Part shown: positions 7,821 to 16,043 of the stretch, piece by piece
How positions within the stretch are numbered: the stretch's first letter is position 1
Layout of the letters: each line of letters begins with the position of its first letter
NCBI RefSeq assembly: GCF_900101335.1
Contig: NZ_FNKA01000003.1
Span: forward strand, 372,001-436,000
Reading direction: 5' to 3'
DNA: 64,000 nucleotides
Origin: Quadrisphaera sp. DSM 44207
GTDB lineage: Bacteria; Actinomycetota; Actinomycetes; Actinomycetales; Quadrisphaeraceae
The notes under the pieces: model-generated
Databases searched by the model: none
The model's input: only the letters and a program-made list of their open reading frames with translations
What the model was told of the DNA's origin: nothing
Program-made: the position numbers and the translations under genes

Positions 7821-8606
7821 GTGGGCCGCAGCGGCAGTCCGCAGGAGCGGGGCGGTGGTCCGCGGGAGTGGGACGCCGCTGCCTACGACGCCCTGCCGCT
7901 GCCGCACGAGCGCTGGGGGCGCCAGCTCCTGGAGACCCTGCCCCTGTGCGGGGACGAGCGCGTCCTCGACGTGGGGGCCGGCACGGGACGGGACACCGAG
8001 GCGCTGCTGCAGCGCCTGCCGCGCGGGCACGTGATCGCCGTGGACGGTTCGGCGGCGATGCTGGACCGGCTGCGGCAGCGCCTCGCCGCGGTGGGCCCCG
8101 AGCGGCTGAGCGTCCTGCACGCGGACCTGCGCGAGCCGCTGGCGCTCGCCGCACCCGTCGACGCCGTCTTCTCCGTCGCGACGCTGCACTGGCTGCCGGA
8201 GCACGCGGCCCTCTTCACCTCGCTGGCCGCCGTCCTGCGCCCGGGCGGGCTGCTGCGAGCGGAGTGGGGCGGGGCGGGCGACCTCGCCGGCGTCGACGCC
8301 GCCCTGACCGCTCTGGACCTGCCGCCGGTGAGCGGCGCCCTGACCTTCGCCGGCGCCGACCGGAGCGCGCAGCGCCTCACCGCCGCCGGCTTCGTCGACG
8401 TCCGCGTCGACCTCGTTCCGGACCCGGTGCGCCTGCAGCCCGGAGCCCAGCTGGAGGCCTTCCTGGCCACCGTGGTCCTCGGCGCCGTCCTCGACCCCCT
8501 CCCGCAGGCCCAGCGCTCGGAGGTGGTGCGCGCGGTCGCCGCGCGGCTCCCCGAGCCCGTGGTCGACTACGTGCGGCTGCGGGCCGCCGCCCGCGCGCCC
8601 GGCTGA
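7821..8606 (+). CDS. Class I SAM-dependent methyltransferase
   Basis: 261 residues. Motif I is RVLDVGAGTGRDTEALL (about residues 48-64), followed by the acidic HVIAVDGSAAML, motif VFSVATLHWLPEHAALFTSL and LRPGGLLRAEWGG. This layout is the trans-aconitate 2-methyltransferase/UbiE-like fold (Methyltransf_25 type). The C-terminal helical part (QLEAFLATVVLGAVLD) matches the small-molecule methyltransferase cap. The GTG start at 7821 lies 6 bases after the -10 box TAGGGT, so a leaderless mRNA is likely. The substrate is unknown. Confidence 0.88.
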   Translation: MGRSGSPQERGGGPREWDAAAYDALPLPHERWGRQLLETLPLCGDERVLDVGAGTGRDTEALLQRLPRGHVIAVDGSAAMLDRLRQRLAAVGPERLSVLHADLREPLALAAPVDAVFSVATLHWLPEHAALFTSLAAVLRPGGLLRAEWGGAGDLAGVDAALTALDLPPVSGALTFAGADRSAQRLTAAGFVDVRVDLVPDPVRLQPGAQLEAFLATVVLGAVLDPLPQAQRSEVVRAVAARLPEPVVDYVRLRAAARAPG

Positions 8607-8676
8607 GGCCCGCACGGGTCAGGAGCGTTCGCCACGGCCTGCGGCGCGGCGGGGCACGGCCTCCTCAGACGCGCTG

Positions 8677-10011
8677 GTGCCGGAGCCGCTGGGCGTGGTG
8701 CGCCGCGCCCGCCCGGCGCGCCGGCGCGCGGCCTGGCGCCTGGGGCTGCTCGGCCTCGGTGCGGCCGTGCTGGTCTGGCAGGTCCTCCGCCCGCTCCCGC
8801 TGGGTGCCGTGCCGGACCAGCGCCTCGTCGCGGCCGCGGTGGTGGTGGCCCTGCTCGGGGTGCTCGCCGTGCTGCCGTGGCTGGTCGACGTCGTGGTCGC
8901 CCGGCTCGGCAGCGGCCCCCTGCCCTGGCAGCTGGCGGTGCGGCGCCTGCAGTCCGGCGGCGCCACCTCCGGGCGCGCGGCCAGCGGCGTCGCCGTCGCG
9001 GTCACCGGCCTCATCGCCCTGCAGGTCCTCTCCGCGGGGCTGGGCGCCGCGTACGCCTCGGCCACCGGCGCGGACCCCTCGCGCGCCGACGCCGCGGTGC
9101 AGTCCTCCGGGGTGCCCGGCGCGCTCGCCGCCGCCACCGCGGCGGCGCTGGCAGGAGCCCCCGGCGTCGAGGACGTGCGCGCGACGACGTGGGTCAGCGC
9201 CGCCGCCGACGACCCGGCGGTGGGCGCCCAGCTGGTCGTGGGGGACTGCGAGGCCCTCGCCGAGGTGGCCGACCTGCCCTCCTGCACCGACGGCGACGTC
9301 TTCACCACGGACGTCGCGGGCGACCTGCGCGGGCGCCCGCTCCAGCTCGGCGCGAGCGCGCCCGGGCTGTGGACCGTGCCGGCCGCGGCGGTCGCGGTCG
9401 CGTCGCGCCCCGACCCGGCGGGCGACGAGGTCAGCGGCGCCGTGCTGGCCACCCCGGCCGCCCTCGACGTGCGCGCGGTCGACGGCGCCGGCCTGCGGGC
9501 CTTCGTGCGCACCGACACCGGCGACCCGCAGGCCCTCGCGGGGCTGGTGCGCGCCGCGACCGGCAGCGACCCGCTGGCCGCGGTGCGGGTGCTCACCGCC
9601 ACCGAGGTCTCCAGCCGGCTGACCGCCGTGCGCCGCGGCCTGCTCGCCGGTGCGGTGGTGGTGCTGCTGGCCGTCGGGCTCACCCTGCTGGTCTCCGCCT
9701 CGGAGCAGGTCAGGGAGCGGGCGGCGGTGCTCTCGGCGCTGGCCGCCGTCGGGATGCGCCGCTCCACCGCGGCCGCCTCGCTGCTCCTGGAGGCGGCGGT
9801 GCCCGTGCTGCTGGGCACCGGCCTCGCCCTCCTGGCCGGCTGCGGGCTCGGGGCGCTGCTCCTGGTCGTCGCCGGCCTCCCTCCGGTGTGGGTGCCGGGC
9901 GCGGCGGCGGCGACGGCCGGGGGCGCCGCCGCGGTGCTCCTGCTCGTGACGGCGCTGGCCCTGCCCGGCCTGCGTCGCGCCATGCGCCCGCTGGCGGCGC
10001 GCGTGGAGTGA
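8677..10011 (+). CDS. FtsX-family ABC permease, C-terminal half only
   Basis: 444 residues. Two N-terminal helices (GLLGLGAAVLVWQVL; VAAAVVVALLGVLAVLPWLV), then WQLAVRRL with a third helix, an extracellular domain (about residues 120-310) and the FtsX core of three helices (LLAGAVVVLLAVGLTLLVSA; SLLLEAAVPVLLGTGLALLA; AVLLLVTALALPGLRRAM). MacB-like actinobacterial permeases normally have two such cores and 800+ residues; here the first is absent. No ATPase gene is adjacent and no ribosome-binding site precedes the GTG at 8677. It is most likely a 5'-truncated remnant in the decayed 4.5-10.8 kb stretch, although the surviving frame is intact. Confidence 0.6.
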   Translation: MPEPLGVVRRARPARRRAAWRLGLLGLGAAVLVWQVLRPLPLGAVPDQRLVAAAVVVALLGVLAVLPWLVDVVVARLGSGPLPWQLAVRRLQSGGATSGRAASGVAVAVTGLIALQVLSAGLGAAYASATGADPSRADAAVQSSGVPGALAAATAAALAGAPGVEDVRATTWVSAAADDPAVGAQLVVGDCEALAEVADLPSCTDGDVFTTDVAGDLRGRPLQLGASAPGLWTVPAAAVAVASRPDPAGDEVSGAVLATPAALDVRAVDGAGLRAFVRTDTGDPQALAGLVRAATGSDPLAAVRVLTATEVSSRLTAVRRGLLAGAVVVLLAVGLTLLVSASEQVRERAAVLSALAAVGMRRSTAAASLLLEAAVPVLLGTGLALLAGCGLGALLLVVAGLPPVWVPGAAAATAGGAAAVLLLVTALALPGLRRAMRPLAARVE

Positions 10012-10015
10012 GCGC

Positions 10016-10581
10016 CTACCGGCGCGCCACGGGGACGGCGACCTCGACGCCCACGACCTGCCCGTCCTCGAGCAGCCCGACCTGGCGCATGCCGGCCAGC
10101 TCCAGCTCCGCGCCGCGTCGCTCGGCCCGGACCAGCGGGGTGACGACGGCGGGGTGGACCGCGCCGTCCTCGTCGCCGTCCTCGCCGTCGACCGGGACGG
10201 TGAGCACCACGCCGGCGCAGGGCTGGGCCTCGGCGGTGCGCTCCTGCGCGTGCCACTGCTGGGCCCCGCCCTCCAGCAGCGCCGCCGCGAGCGCCACGGC
10301 CTCGTCCTGGCGCGCGCGCTCGGCGGCGATCCGCGCCCGGTGCTCGGCGAGCACGACGCCGCCCTCCTGCCGACCGGTCAGGGCTCGTGCGGCACGGGCC
10401 AGGGGGACGTCCGCCGCCCGCAGGACCTTCAGCAGCAGGGCGTCCTGCAGCTGCTCCGCGCTGTAGCGCCGGTAGCGCGACCACGGGTCCACCGCCGCCG
10501 GCCGCAGCACCCCCGATCGTCGTAGAGCCTCAGCGCCTTGGCGCTCAGGCCGGTCAGCTGCGTGAACTCCCCGATGGTCAT
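10016..10581 (-). pseudogene. MerR family regulator, frameshifted
   Basis: The N-terminal helix-turn-helix MTIGEFTQLTGLSAKALRLY (ATG at 10581) is in one frame; the wing and dimerisation helix (VLRPAAVDPWSRYRRYSAEQ, LQDALLLKVLRAADVPLARA) and the C-terminal part ending VVGVEVAVPVARR are in another. The break is at a run of five C (10510-10514, G on the coding strand); a sixth would restore YDDRGVLRP as in other MerR proteins. The C-terminal ~100 residues could be a small GyrI-like effector domain. One base makes the difference between a functional regulator and a dead gene. Confidence 0.8.
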
Positions 10582-10773
10582 CACCGCGCCAGCGTGCAGC
10601 CTCCTCCTGGGGCGAGGTCCGGACCCGGCCCCTCGGCACCGGGGACCGTCCTGCTGGGCCTCGGTGCCGCGTCGCCCTCCGCGGTCCTGTTCAGCCGCGG
10701 CGGGCCCCGTGGCACCGACCACCGCGATCGTCCGCTGCCCGGCAGCGCCCGGTGCGCTCTGGATCTCGCTCAT
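10582..10773 (-). pseudogene. N-terminal stub of an NmrA-like NAD(P)-binding protein
   Basis: An ATG at 10773 with a strong GAGGAGGGG site starts SEIQSAPGAAGQRTIAVVG then ATG-P: the beta-strand plus VxGATG dinucleotide-binding loop that opens NmrA/HSCARG-type redox sensor proteins. After about 24 residues the homology stops and the frame runs as low-complexity Arg/Gly straight, without a stop, into the MerR start at 10581. The body of the gene (over 250 residues) is gone, consistent with an internal deletion that fused the start to merR. Confidence 0.6.
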
Positions 10774-10926
10774 GCCCCTCCTCGGGTCGTCGTGCTGCGG
10801 CGCGGGGCGCCGCGGGGTCGTGCTCGGACCACCGCTCAGCACACGACCGGATGTGATCCTCCGGATGCGGCAGGGCGGCCCGACGCAGGACGGCGAGTCG
10901 GCCCCCGGGTCGTCGCCCCGCGCCGC
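10774..10926. other. Intergenic region without recognisable gene
   Basis: Apart from the leftward ribosome-binding site of the NmrA stub at its left edge and the rightward promoter that begins at 10927, nothing with codon-like composition or recognisable motifs is seen here. Confidence 0.5.
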
Positions 10927-10962
10927 TTGACGCGGCGGTATTGTGAGTGTTTACTCACTCAC
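10927..10962 (+). promoter_or_regulatory. Promoter with overlapping 20-bp operator for the quinone oxidoreductase
   Basis: -35 TTGACG (10927-10932), 17-base spacer, -10 TTTACT (10950-10955). The inverted repeat GTGAGTG-N6-CACTCAC (10943-10962) covers the -10 box, a TetR/MarR-like repressor arrangement. Two further CACTC/CACAC steps follow. No TetR, MarR or HxlR gene lies next to it in the window, so the repressor must be elsewhere. Confidence 0.75.
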
Positions 10963-11003
10963 ACTGCAGGCAACTGCTGGACCACGTCCTCGGAGGAGCA
11001 GCG

Positions 11004-12092
11004 ATGTCCACGACCACCCCCCGCACGACCACCCCTCGCACGACCGGCCCTGCGGACACCGGCACCACCGCGACGGAGGTCGTCCTGCCGGGCGTCGTCG
11101 AGCCCGACGGCCTGCTCGTGCGCCACCGCCGCCTGCCCGCTCCCGCACCCGGCCGGGCCGTGGTCGCGGTGGAGGCCACCGGCGTCTCCTTCGCCGAGCA
11201 GCAGATGCGCCGCGGCAAGTACTACGACCAGCCGGCCTTCCCCTTCGTGCCCGGCTACGACCTCGTCGGCGCCGTCGCGGACGTCGGCCCGGGCGTCGAC
11301 GCCGGCCTCCTCGGCCAGCGCGTGGCGGCCCTGACCAAGACCGGCGGATGGGCGAGCCACGTCGTCCTGGACGCCGCGGACCTCGTGCCCGTCCCGGACG
11401 GCGTCGCGCCGGCCGAGGCGGCCACCCTGGTGGTCAACGGCCTGACGGCCTGGCAGATGCTGCACCGCTCCGCCCGGGTCCGGCCGGGCCAGACGGTCCT
11501 CGTCCACGGCGCGAACGGCGGGGTCGGCACCACCCTGACCCAGCTGGCCCGCGCCGCCGGGGTCCGGGTGATCGGCACCGCCTCCCCGCGCCACCACGAC
11601 GCCCTGCGCGCCCTGGGCGCCGAGCCGGTGGACCACCGGGCGGACGTCGCGGCCCGGGTGCGCGAGCTCGCCCCGGGCGGGGTGGACGCCGTCTTCGACC
11701 ACGTCGGCGGGCCCGGCGTCGTCGACTCCTACCGGCTGCTCGCGCGCGGCGGCGCGCTGGTCGCCTACGGCACCGCCGCCACCCGCGACGTCGCCGGCTC
11801 CTCCCGGCTGCCGGTGCTGCTGCTCGTCGCCCGCCTCGCGTGGTGGAACGCCGCGCCGAACGGGCGCCGAGCCACCTTCTTCGACGTCTGGGCCGGTCGG
11901 CGGCGCCTCGGCGCCTTCCGGGCGCGGCTGCGCCAGGACCTCGGCCGGGTCCTCGAGCTCCTGGCGGCGGGCGTGCTCACGGCGCAGGTCGCCGCCCGCC
12001 TGCCCCTGGAGCGCGCGGGCGAGGCCCTGGCGCTGGCCGAGTCGGGCACGGTCGTCGGCAAGGTCGTGCTCGTCCCCGCCCCGCCGGCGTGA
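11004..12092 (+). CDS. Zinc-independent NADPH:quinone oxidoreductase (MDR family)
   Basis: 362 residues from the ATG at 11004, which follows GGAGGA by 6 bases. The GroES-like N-terminal domain includes VEATGVSFAEQQMRRGKYYD and FPFVPGYDLVGAVADVGPGV; the Rossmann domain begins VLVHGANGGVGTTLTQLARA (the AxxGxxG NADPH loop) and the C-terminus is GEALALAESGTVVGKVVLV. The Cys/His zinc ligands of alcohol dehydrogenases are absent, as in QOR/zeta-crystallin. It likely reduces quinones or reactive carbonyls in the cytosol. It sits behind a repressor-type promoter (10927-10962), which suggests induction by a small molecule. Confidence 0.9.
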   Translation: MSTTTPRTTTPRTTGPADTGTTATEVVLPGVVEPDGLLVRHRRLPAPAPGRAVVAVEATGVSFAEQQMRRGKYYDQPAFPFVPGYDLVGAVADVGPGVDAGLLGQRVAALTKTGGWASHVVLDAADLVPVPDGVAPAEAATLVVNGLTAWQMLHRSARVRPGQTVLVHGANGGVGTTLTQLARAAGVRVIGTASPRHHDALRALGAEPVDHRADVAARVRELAPGGVDAVFDHVGGPGVVDSYRLLARGGALVAYGTAATRDVAGSSRLPVLLLVARLAWWNAAPNGRRATFFDVWAGRRRLGAFRARLRQDLGRVLELLAAGVLTAQVAARLPLERAGEALALAESGTVVGKVVLVPAPPA

Positions 12093-12128
12093 CGGGCGCC
12101 GTCCCGCGACCGGGCGGGCGCCGGCCGG

Positions 12129-14534
12129 TCACGGGACGGGCGGACCACCCGCGCGGTGTCCGGACGGCGCGGTCCCGGCCGGGGCGAGCGCGCCCGCCTC
12201 GGCGGCGGTCGCGAGGAGGGGCCGGACGCGGCCGCCGACGAGGAGGGCCTCGAGGGCGCGCTCGTCGAGCGGGGAGGACAGGTGGGTGCCCTGCCCCAGC
12301 TCGCACCCCAGCTCGGTCAGGTGCGCCAGCTGCGCGGGCGTCTCGATGCCCTCCGCGACCGTGCTCAGCCCCAGCGCGCGACCCATCGCCAGGATCGCGC
12401 AGGTGAGCGCGGCGGGGTCGCGGCCCGGGCCGCCCGCTCCCAGCTGCTCGACGGCCGAGCGGTCCACCTTCAGCTCGTCGACCGGGTGGTGCAGCAGGTG
12501 GCTCAGGGCGCTGCGACCCGTGCCGAAGTCGTCCACCGAGATCCGCACCCCGAGGTCGCGGATCTCGCGCAGCCGCGCGTGGACGCCGGCGACCTCGCTG
12601 ACCAGGACGTCCTCGGGAACGTCCACCGTGAGCGTCCCGGGCGCCAGCCCGGAGGCCTCCAGCGCGGTCGCGACGACCGAGGCCGCGCCCGGGTCCTCGA
12701 GCTGGCGCACGGAGAGGTTCACCGACAGCCGCAGCGGCTCCTCGCGGGGGTGCAGCCGCTGCCAGGAGGCCACCCGCCGGCACGCCTCCAGCAGCGCCCA
12801 CGCGCCGATCGGCTGAATCAGCCGGGCGGCCTCGGCGACGGGGACCAGCTCCGCCGCGAGGACGATCCCGCGCACCGGGTGCTCCCAGCGCAGCAGCGCC
12901 TCGACGCCGACCAGGCGGCCGCTGCGCAGCGCGACGATCGGCTGGTAGTGCAGGTGCAGCTGGCGGCCCTCGAGGGCACCGGCCAGGTCGGCCGCCAGGG
13001 ACGCCCGGTCGGTCGCGCTGGCGTGCAGCTGCTCGCGGTAGACCTCCACCCGGTTCTTGCCCGTCGCCTTCGCCTGGTACATCGCGAGGTCGGCGCAGCG
13101 CTGCAGGTGCTCCGCCGCGGCCTGCGGCGCGCGGCGGCCCTCGGCGTCGCCCGCCGGCGGGCCGCCCAGCGCCACGCCGATGCTCGCGCCGGGGCGCACG
13201 GTCCCGGAGCTGAGCACGGCGGGGGTGGCGATGGCCACGAGCAGCCGTTCGGCGGTGGCCAGGACGAGCGCCTCGTCGAGGTCCCCGCCGCCGATCAGGA
13301 CGGCGAACTCGTCCCCGCCCAGGCGCGCCACGGTGTCCTGGGGTCGCAGGCAGGCGAGCATCCGCTCGGCGACCTGGACCAGGAGCTCGTCCCCGGCGGC
13401 GTGGCCGTGCGTGTCGTTGACGGCCTTGAAGCCGTCGAGGTCCACGAGCATCAGCGCCGCGGTGCCGTCGCGCTGGGAGAGGGCCAGCTCGAGCCGGTCG
13501 GCGAACAGCACCCGGTTGGCCAGGCCCGTCAGGGGGTCGTGCAGCGCCTGGTGGCGCAGCTGGTCCGCCTGGGAGCTCAGCTGCTCCGCGAGGTCGACCC
13601 GCGCGGTCACGTCGTGGGCGTTGACGATCAGGCCGCGCACGCCGCGCGTGGCCAGCGCGTTCTGCACCGTCATCTCCACGTGGCGCAGGCGCCCGCGGCC
13701 GTCGAGGACGCGGCAGGTGACGGTCGTGACCCCCGCGTCGGTGCCCGCGGCGACGAGCGCCTCGATCGACGCGGCGACGCGCCCGCGGTCCTCGGGCACC
13801 ACCCAGTCGAGCAGGCGCGGGGGCCGGCCCGCCAGCTCGGCGTGCGCGTCGTCGTCGCTCACGCCGCTCGCACCGCCGCCGGCGGGCGCGGCGGGCGGCC
13901 CGCCGGGCGCGGGCCCGAAGATCCGACCGAGCGCGGGGCTGGCGTACGTCACGGCCGTGTCCGCGTCGGTGACGAGGATGACGTCGCTGGAGCTGCGCAC
14001 GAGCGCCTGGAAGCGCGACTCCTGGCCGGTCTCGTAGCGGTGCAGCGCGGTGGCCAGCAGGTGGAAGGCGCCGGTGACGCAGACGAGACCGGGCACGTCG
14101 CTGGCCACCTCGGCGAGCGCGACCTGCGTGCCGACGGCCAGGGCGGAGCCGACGAGGACGGCCACCTGCAGCGCGGCGCTGACGGCGAGGCCGCCCCAGC
14201 GGCCGTAGAGGGCGCGGTGGATCGCGCCGACGAAGATCAGGCCGTAGGAGGGCTCGATGCCCACGCCCCAGACGATCACGCAGGCGAGGGCGGCGGCCGA
14301 GACGACGTCCAGGAGCAGCGGCGCGGTGGCGGTGCGCATCCGGTACCAGGCGGCGGCCAGGAGCACGACCAGCGCTACCGGCACCGCCGGCGAGCGCTCG
14401 GTCTGCATCGCCCACGCCAGCAGGCAGGGGCCCGCCTGCGTGGCGTACAGGGCGGTGAAGACAGCGCGCACCTGCGGCAGCAGCCGGCGTCCCTGGATGC
14501 TCTGCCCCTTCCCGCGCGAGGCCCTCCGTCTCAT
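12129..14534 (-). CDS. Membrane-anchored PAS-GGDEF-EAL protein (c-di-GMP turnover)
   Basis: 801 residues. About six N-terminal membrane helices (residues 20-170), a PAS domain (180-310; SSSDVILVTDADTAVTYASP), GGDEF (330-500) and EAL (515-765). The cyclase site is intact (RLGGDEFAVLIG) and an inhibitory RxxD site (RPQD) lies five residues before it. The phosphodiesterase side has EALLRWEHP, NLSVRQL, DDFGTGRSALSHL, LKVDRS and AEGIETPAQL, but the usual EITE-type strand reads TVDVPEDVL and the C-terminal loop is GQGTHLSSPL. Both activities are therefore possible, with some doubt for the EAL site. ATG at 14534. Monocistronic; convergent with the oxidoreductase gene. Confidence 0.92.
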   Translation of the reverse strand: MRRRASRGKGQSIQGRRLLPQVRAVFTALYATQAGPCLLAWAMQTERSPAVPVALVVLLAAAWYRMRTATAPLLLDVVSAAALACVIVWGVGIEPSYGLIFVGAIHRALYGRWGGLAVSAALQVAVLVGSALAVGTQVALAEVASDVPGLVCVTGAFHLLATALHRYETGQESRFQALVRSSSDVILVTDADTAVTYASPALGRIFGPAPGGPPAAPAGGGASGVSDDDAHAELAGRPPRLLDWVVPEDRGRVAASIEALVAAGTDAGVTTVTCRVLDGRGRLRHVEMTVQNALATRGVRGLIVNAHDVTARVDLAEQLSSQADQLRHQALHDPLTGLANRVLFADRLELALSQRDGTAALMLVDLDGFKAVNDTHGHAAGDELLVQVAERMLACLRPQDTVARLGGDEFAVLIGGGDLDEALVLATAERLLVAIATPAVLSSGTVRPGASIGVALGGPPAGDAEGRRAPQAAAEHLQRCADLAMYQAKATGKNRVEVYREQLHASATDRASLAADLAGALEGRQLHLHYQPIVALRSGRLVGVEALLRWEHPVRGIVLAAELVPVAEAARLIQPIGAWALLEACRRVASWQRLHPREEPLRLSVNLSVRQLEDPGAASVVATALEASGLAPGTLTVDVPEDVLVSEVAGVHARLREIRDLGVRISVDDFGTGRSALSHLLHHPVDELKVDRSAVEQLGAGGPGRDPAALTCAILAMGRALGLSTVAEGIETPAQLAHLTELGCELGQGTHLSSPLDERALEALLVGGRVRPLLATAAEAGALAPAGTAPSGHRAGGPPVP

Positions 14535-14739
14535 GGTCTCACCATCGGCGGGCGCGGCGTCCGGCTGAACGCCTTCGCGTCGTCGATCCTCGTGCCCCGC
14601 ACCCGGCGCCGGCGTCCGCCGGGCACGTCCCCCGTCCGGGTGCAGGCAGGATGCAGCACGGGAGAGGGTGAGCGGCGTCTGGGAGGAGAGCACTCCGGAC
14701 CGGCGCAGCCCGCGCGGTCCACGACCTGGAAGGGGCGCC

Positions 14740-15474
14740 ATGCACCGTCGTCCGGTCCTCGCGGCCGTGATCGCCGCCAGCGCTGCGCTGTGCGCCGGGT
14801 GCGCCGGGGGCGCCGCCTCCGGCGCGCAGCCGGGGGCCTCGTCGGCGTCGTCGACCTCCGCCGCCGCCGCGCCCTCGGCGTCCCCGGCGCCACCGGGCTC
14901 GACCGCCGCGCCGACCGCGCCGACCGCGGCGGCGGACGGCACGGCGGCCCCGCCCGCCCCGGTCGGGCCCGACTGCGACGCCTACACCGGCTCCGGCGAC
15001 CCGTCCGCTCCCGGTCCCCTCGAGCGCGCGGCCCAGGAGCCGGTGCTCGACGTGATGGCCCGCGACCCGCGCCTGAGCGGGTTCACCACCGCCCTCACCG
15101 GCGGGGTGCACCCGCAGGTCGACCTCACCCAAGAGCTCCAGGAGGGCCGGTTCACCGTCTTCGCCCCGGTGCAGGGGAGCGTCTTCTCCAGCCCCGAGTG
15201 GCTGGAGGAGGTCCGCGACGACCCGGAGGCGCTGCGCTTCCACCTGGACTACCACCTCGTCCCCGGCCAGCAGCTGGCCCCGGAGGAGCTCGTCGGCGCC
15301 GCGCTGCCGACGCTGCAGGGGTGGGACCTGCCCGTCTTCGGGACCCCCGAGGAGCTGCGGGTCAGCGAGGACTCCGTCGGGGTCGTCTGCGGGATCGCCA
15401 CCGCGAACGCGCGCCTGTACCTGGTCGAGACCTCGGTGCACCCCGCCGGCGACTACACGGTCCCCCGAGGGTGA
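14740..15474 (+). CDS. Fasciclin-domain lipoprotein
   Basis: 244 residues. A lipoprotein signal (VLAAVIAASAALCAGC, Cys about residue 21) is followed by a 50-residue Ala/Ser/Pro/Thr linker and one fasciclin (FAS1) domain: GFTTALTGG, RFTVFAPVQGSVFSSPEWLE, ALRFHLDYHLVPGQQL and a C-terminal ARLYLVETSVHPAGDY strand. It is expected on the outer face of the membrane. ATG at 14740 follows GGAAGGGG. The stop overlaps the sigma-factor start (GTGA), so it heads a three-gene operon. In M. tuberculosis the FAS1 lipoprotein MPT83 is under control of the ECF factor SigK; a similar feedback is plausible here but not shown. Confidence 0.88.
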   Translation: MHRRPVLAAVIAASAALCAGCAGGAASGAQPGASSASSTSAAAAPSASPAPPGSTAAPTAPTAAADGTAAPPAPVGPDCDAYTGSGDPSAPGPLERAAQEPVLDVMARDPRLSGFTTALTGGVHPQVDLTQELQEGRFTVFAPVQGSVFSSPEWLEEVRDDPEALRFHLDYHLVPGQQLAPEELVGAALPTLQGWDLPVFGTPEELRVSEDSVGVVCGIATANARLYLVETSVHPAGDYTVPRG

Positions 15475-16043
15475 CGACCCCGGTGCACCAGCGGTCTTCC
15501 GGAGCGGCCCCGGCCGGGATCGGCGACGGCGAGGACCTCGAGGTCGGCGAGGAGGGCTTCGACGCCTTCGCGCGCCGGCAGCTGCCGGGGCTGCTGCGCT
15601 ACGCGACCGCCCTGACCGGTGACCCCCACACGGCGGCCGACGTGGTGCAGGACGTCCTGGTGCGCGCCTGCGCCCGCTGGGAGCGGGTGCGGCGCACCGA
15701 CCGCCCCGACCTCTACGTGAAGAAGATGATCACCAACGAGCACCTGTCCTGGCGGCGCCGGTGGCACACCCGCTCCGTCGTGCCCGTCGAGGACACCGCT
15801 CTGCACGCGCGCACGCCCCCGGCCGGTGACGCCTCCGCGGACCTCGCCGACCGCGACGACCTGCGCCGACGGCTGGCGACCCTTCCCCGCAGCCAGCGCG
15901 CCGTCCTGGTCCTGCGCTTCTACGAGGACCTCGACGACCCCGAGATCGCGCAGGTGCTGGGCATCGCCCCGGGCACCGTGCGCTCCAACGCCTCGCGCGC
16001 CCTGGCCGCCCTGCGGCGGGACGCCCCCGGGAGGGACTCATGA
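15471..16043 (+). CDS. SigE-family ECF RNA polymerase sigma factor
   Basis: 190 residues. Region 2 runs from about 25 to 90 (LLRYATALTGDPHTAADVVQ, DVLVRACARWERV, YVKKMITNEHLSWRRR) and region 4 from about 130 to 185 (LPRSQRAVLVLRFYEDLDDP, EIAQVLGIAPGTVRSNASRA). The short linker and the sequences are those of the actinobacterial 'SigE family' ECF group. GTG at 15471 overlaps the fasciclin stop; the stop overlaps the ATG of the downstream membrane protein. Translational coupling to a one-helix protein suggests a sigma/anti-sigma pair. Confidence 0.9.
   Translation: MTTPVHQRSSGAAPAGIGDGEDLEVGEEGFDAFARRQLPGLLRYATALTGDPHTAADVVQDVLVRACARWERVRRTDRPDLYVKKMITNEHLSWRRRWHTRSVVPVEDTALHARTPPAGDASADLADRDDLRRRLATLPRSQRAVLVLRFYEDLDDPEIAQVLGIAPGTVRSNASRALAALRRDAPGRDS

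Noticed and set aside
10582-10926. Intact MerR protein with a long N-terminal extension starting at 10842
   Set aside because: The extension contains an unrelated NAD(P)-binding start and Arg/Gly filler, and the frame ends in nonsense after the helix-turn-helix.
12093-12140. Terminator between the quinone oxidoreductase and GGDEF-EAL genes
   Set aside because: An 8-bp pairing (CCGTCCCG with CGGGACGG) exists, but the loop is 25 bases and the stem short compared with the other terminators here.
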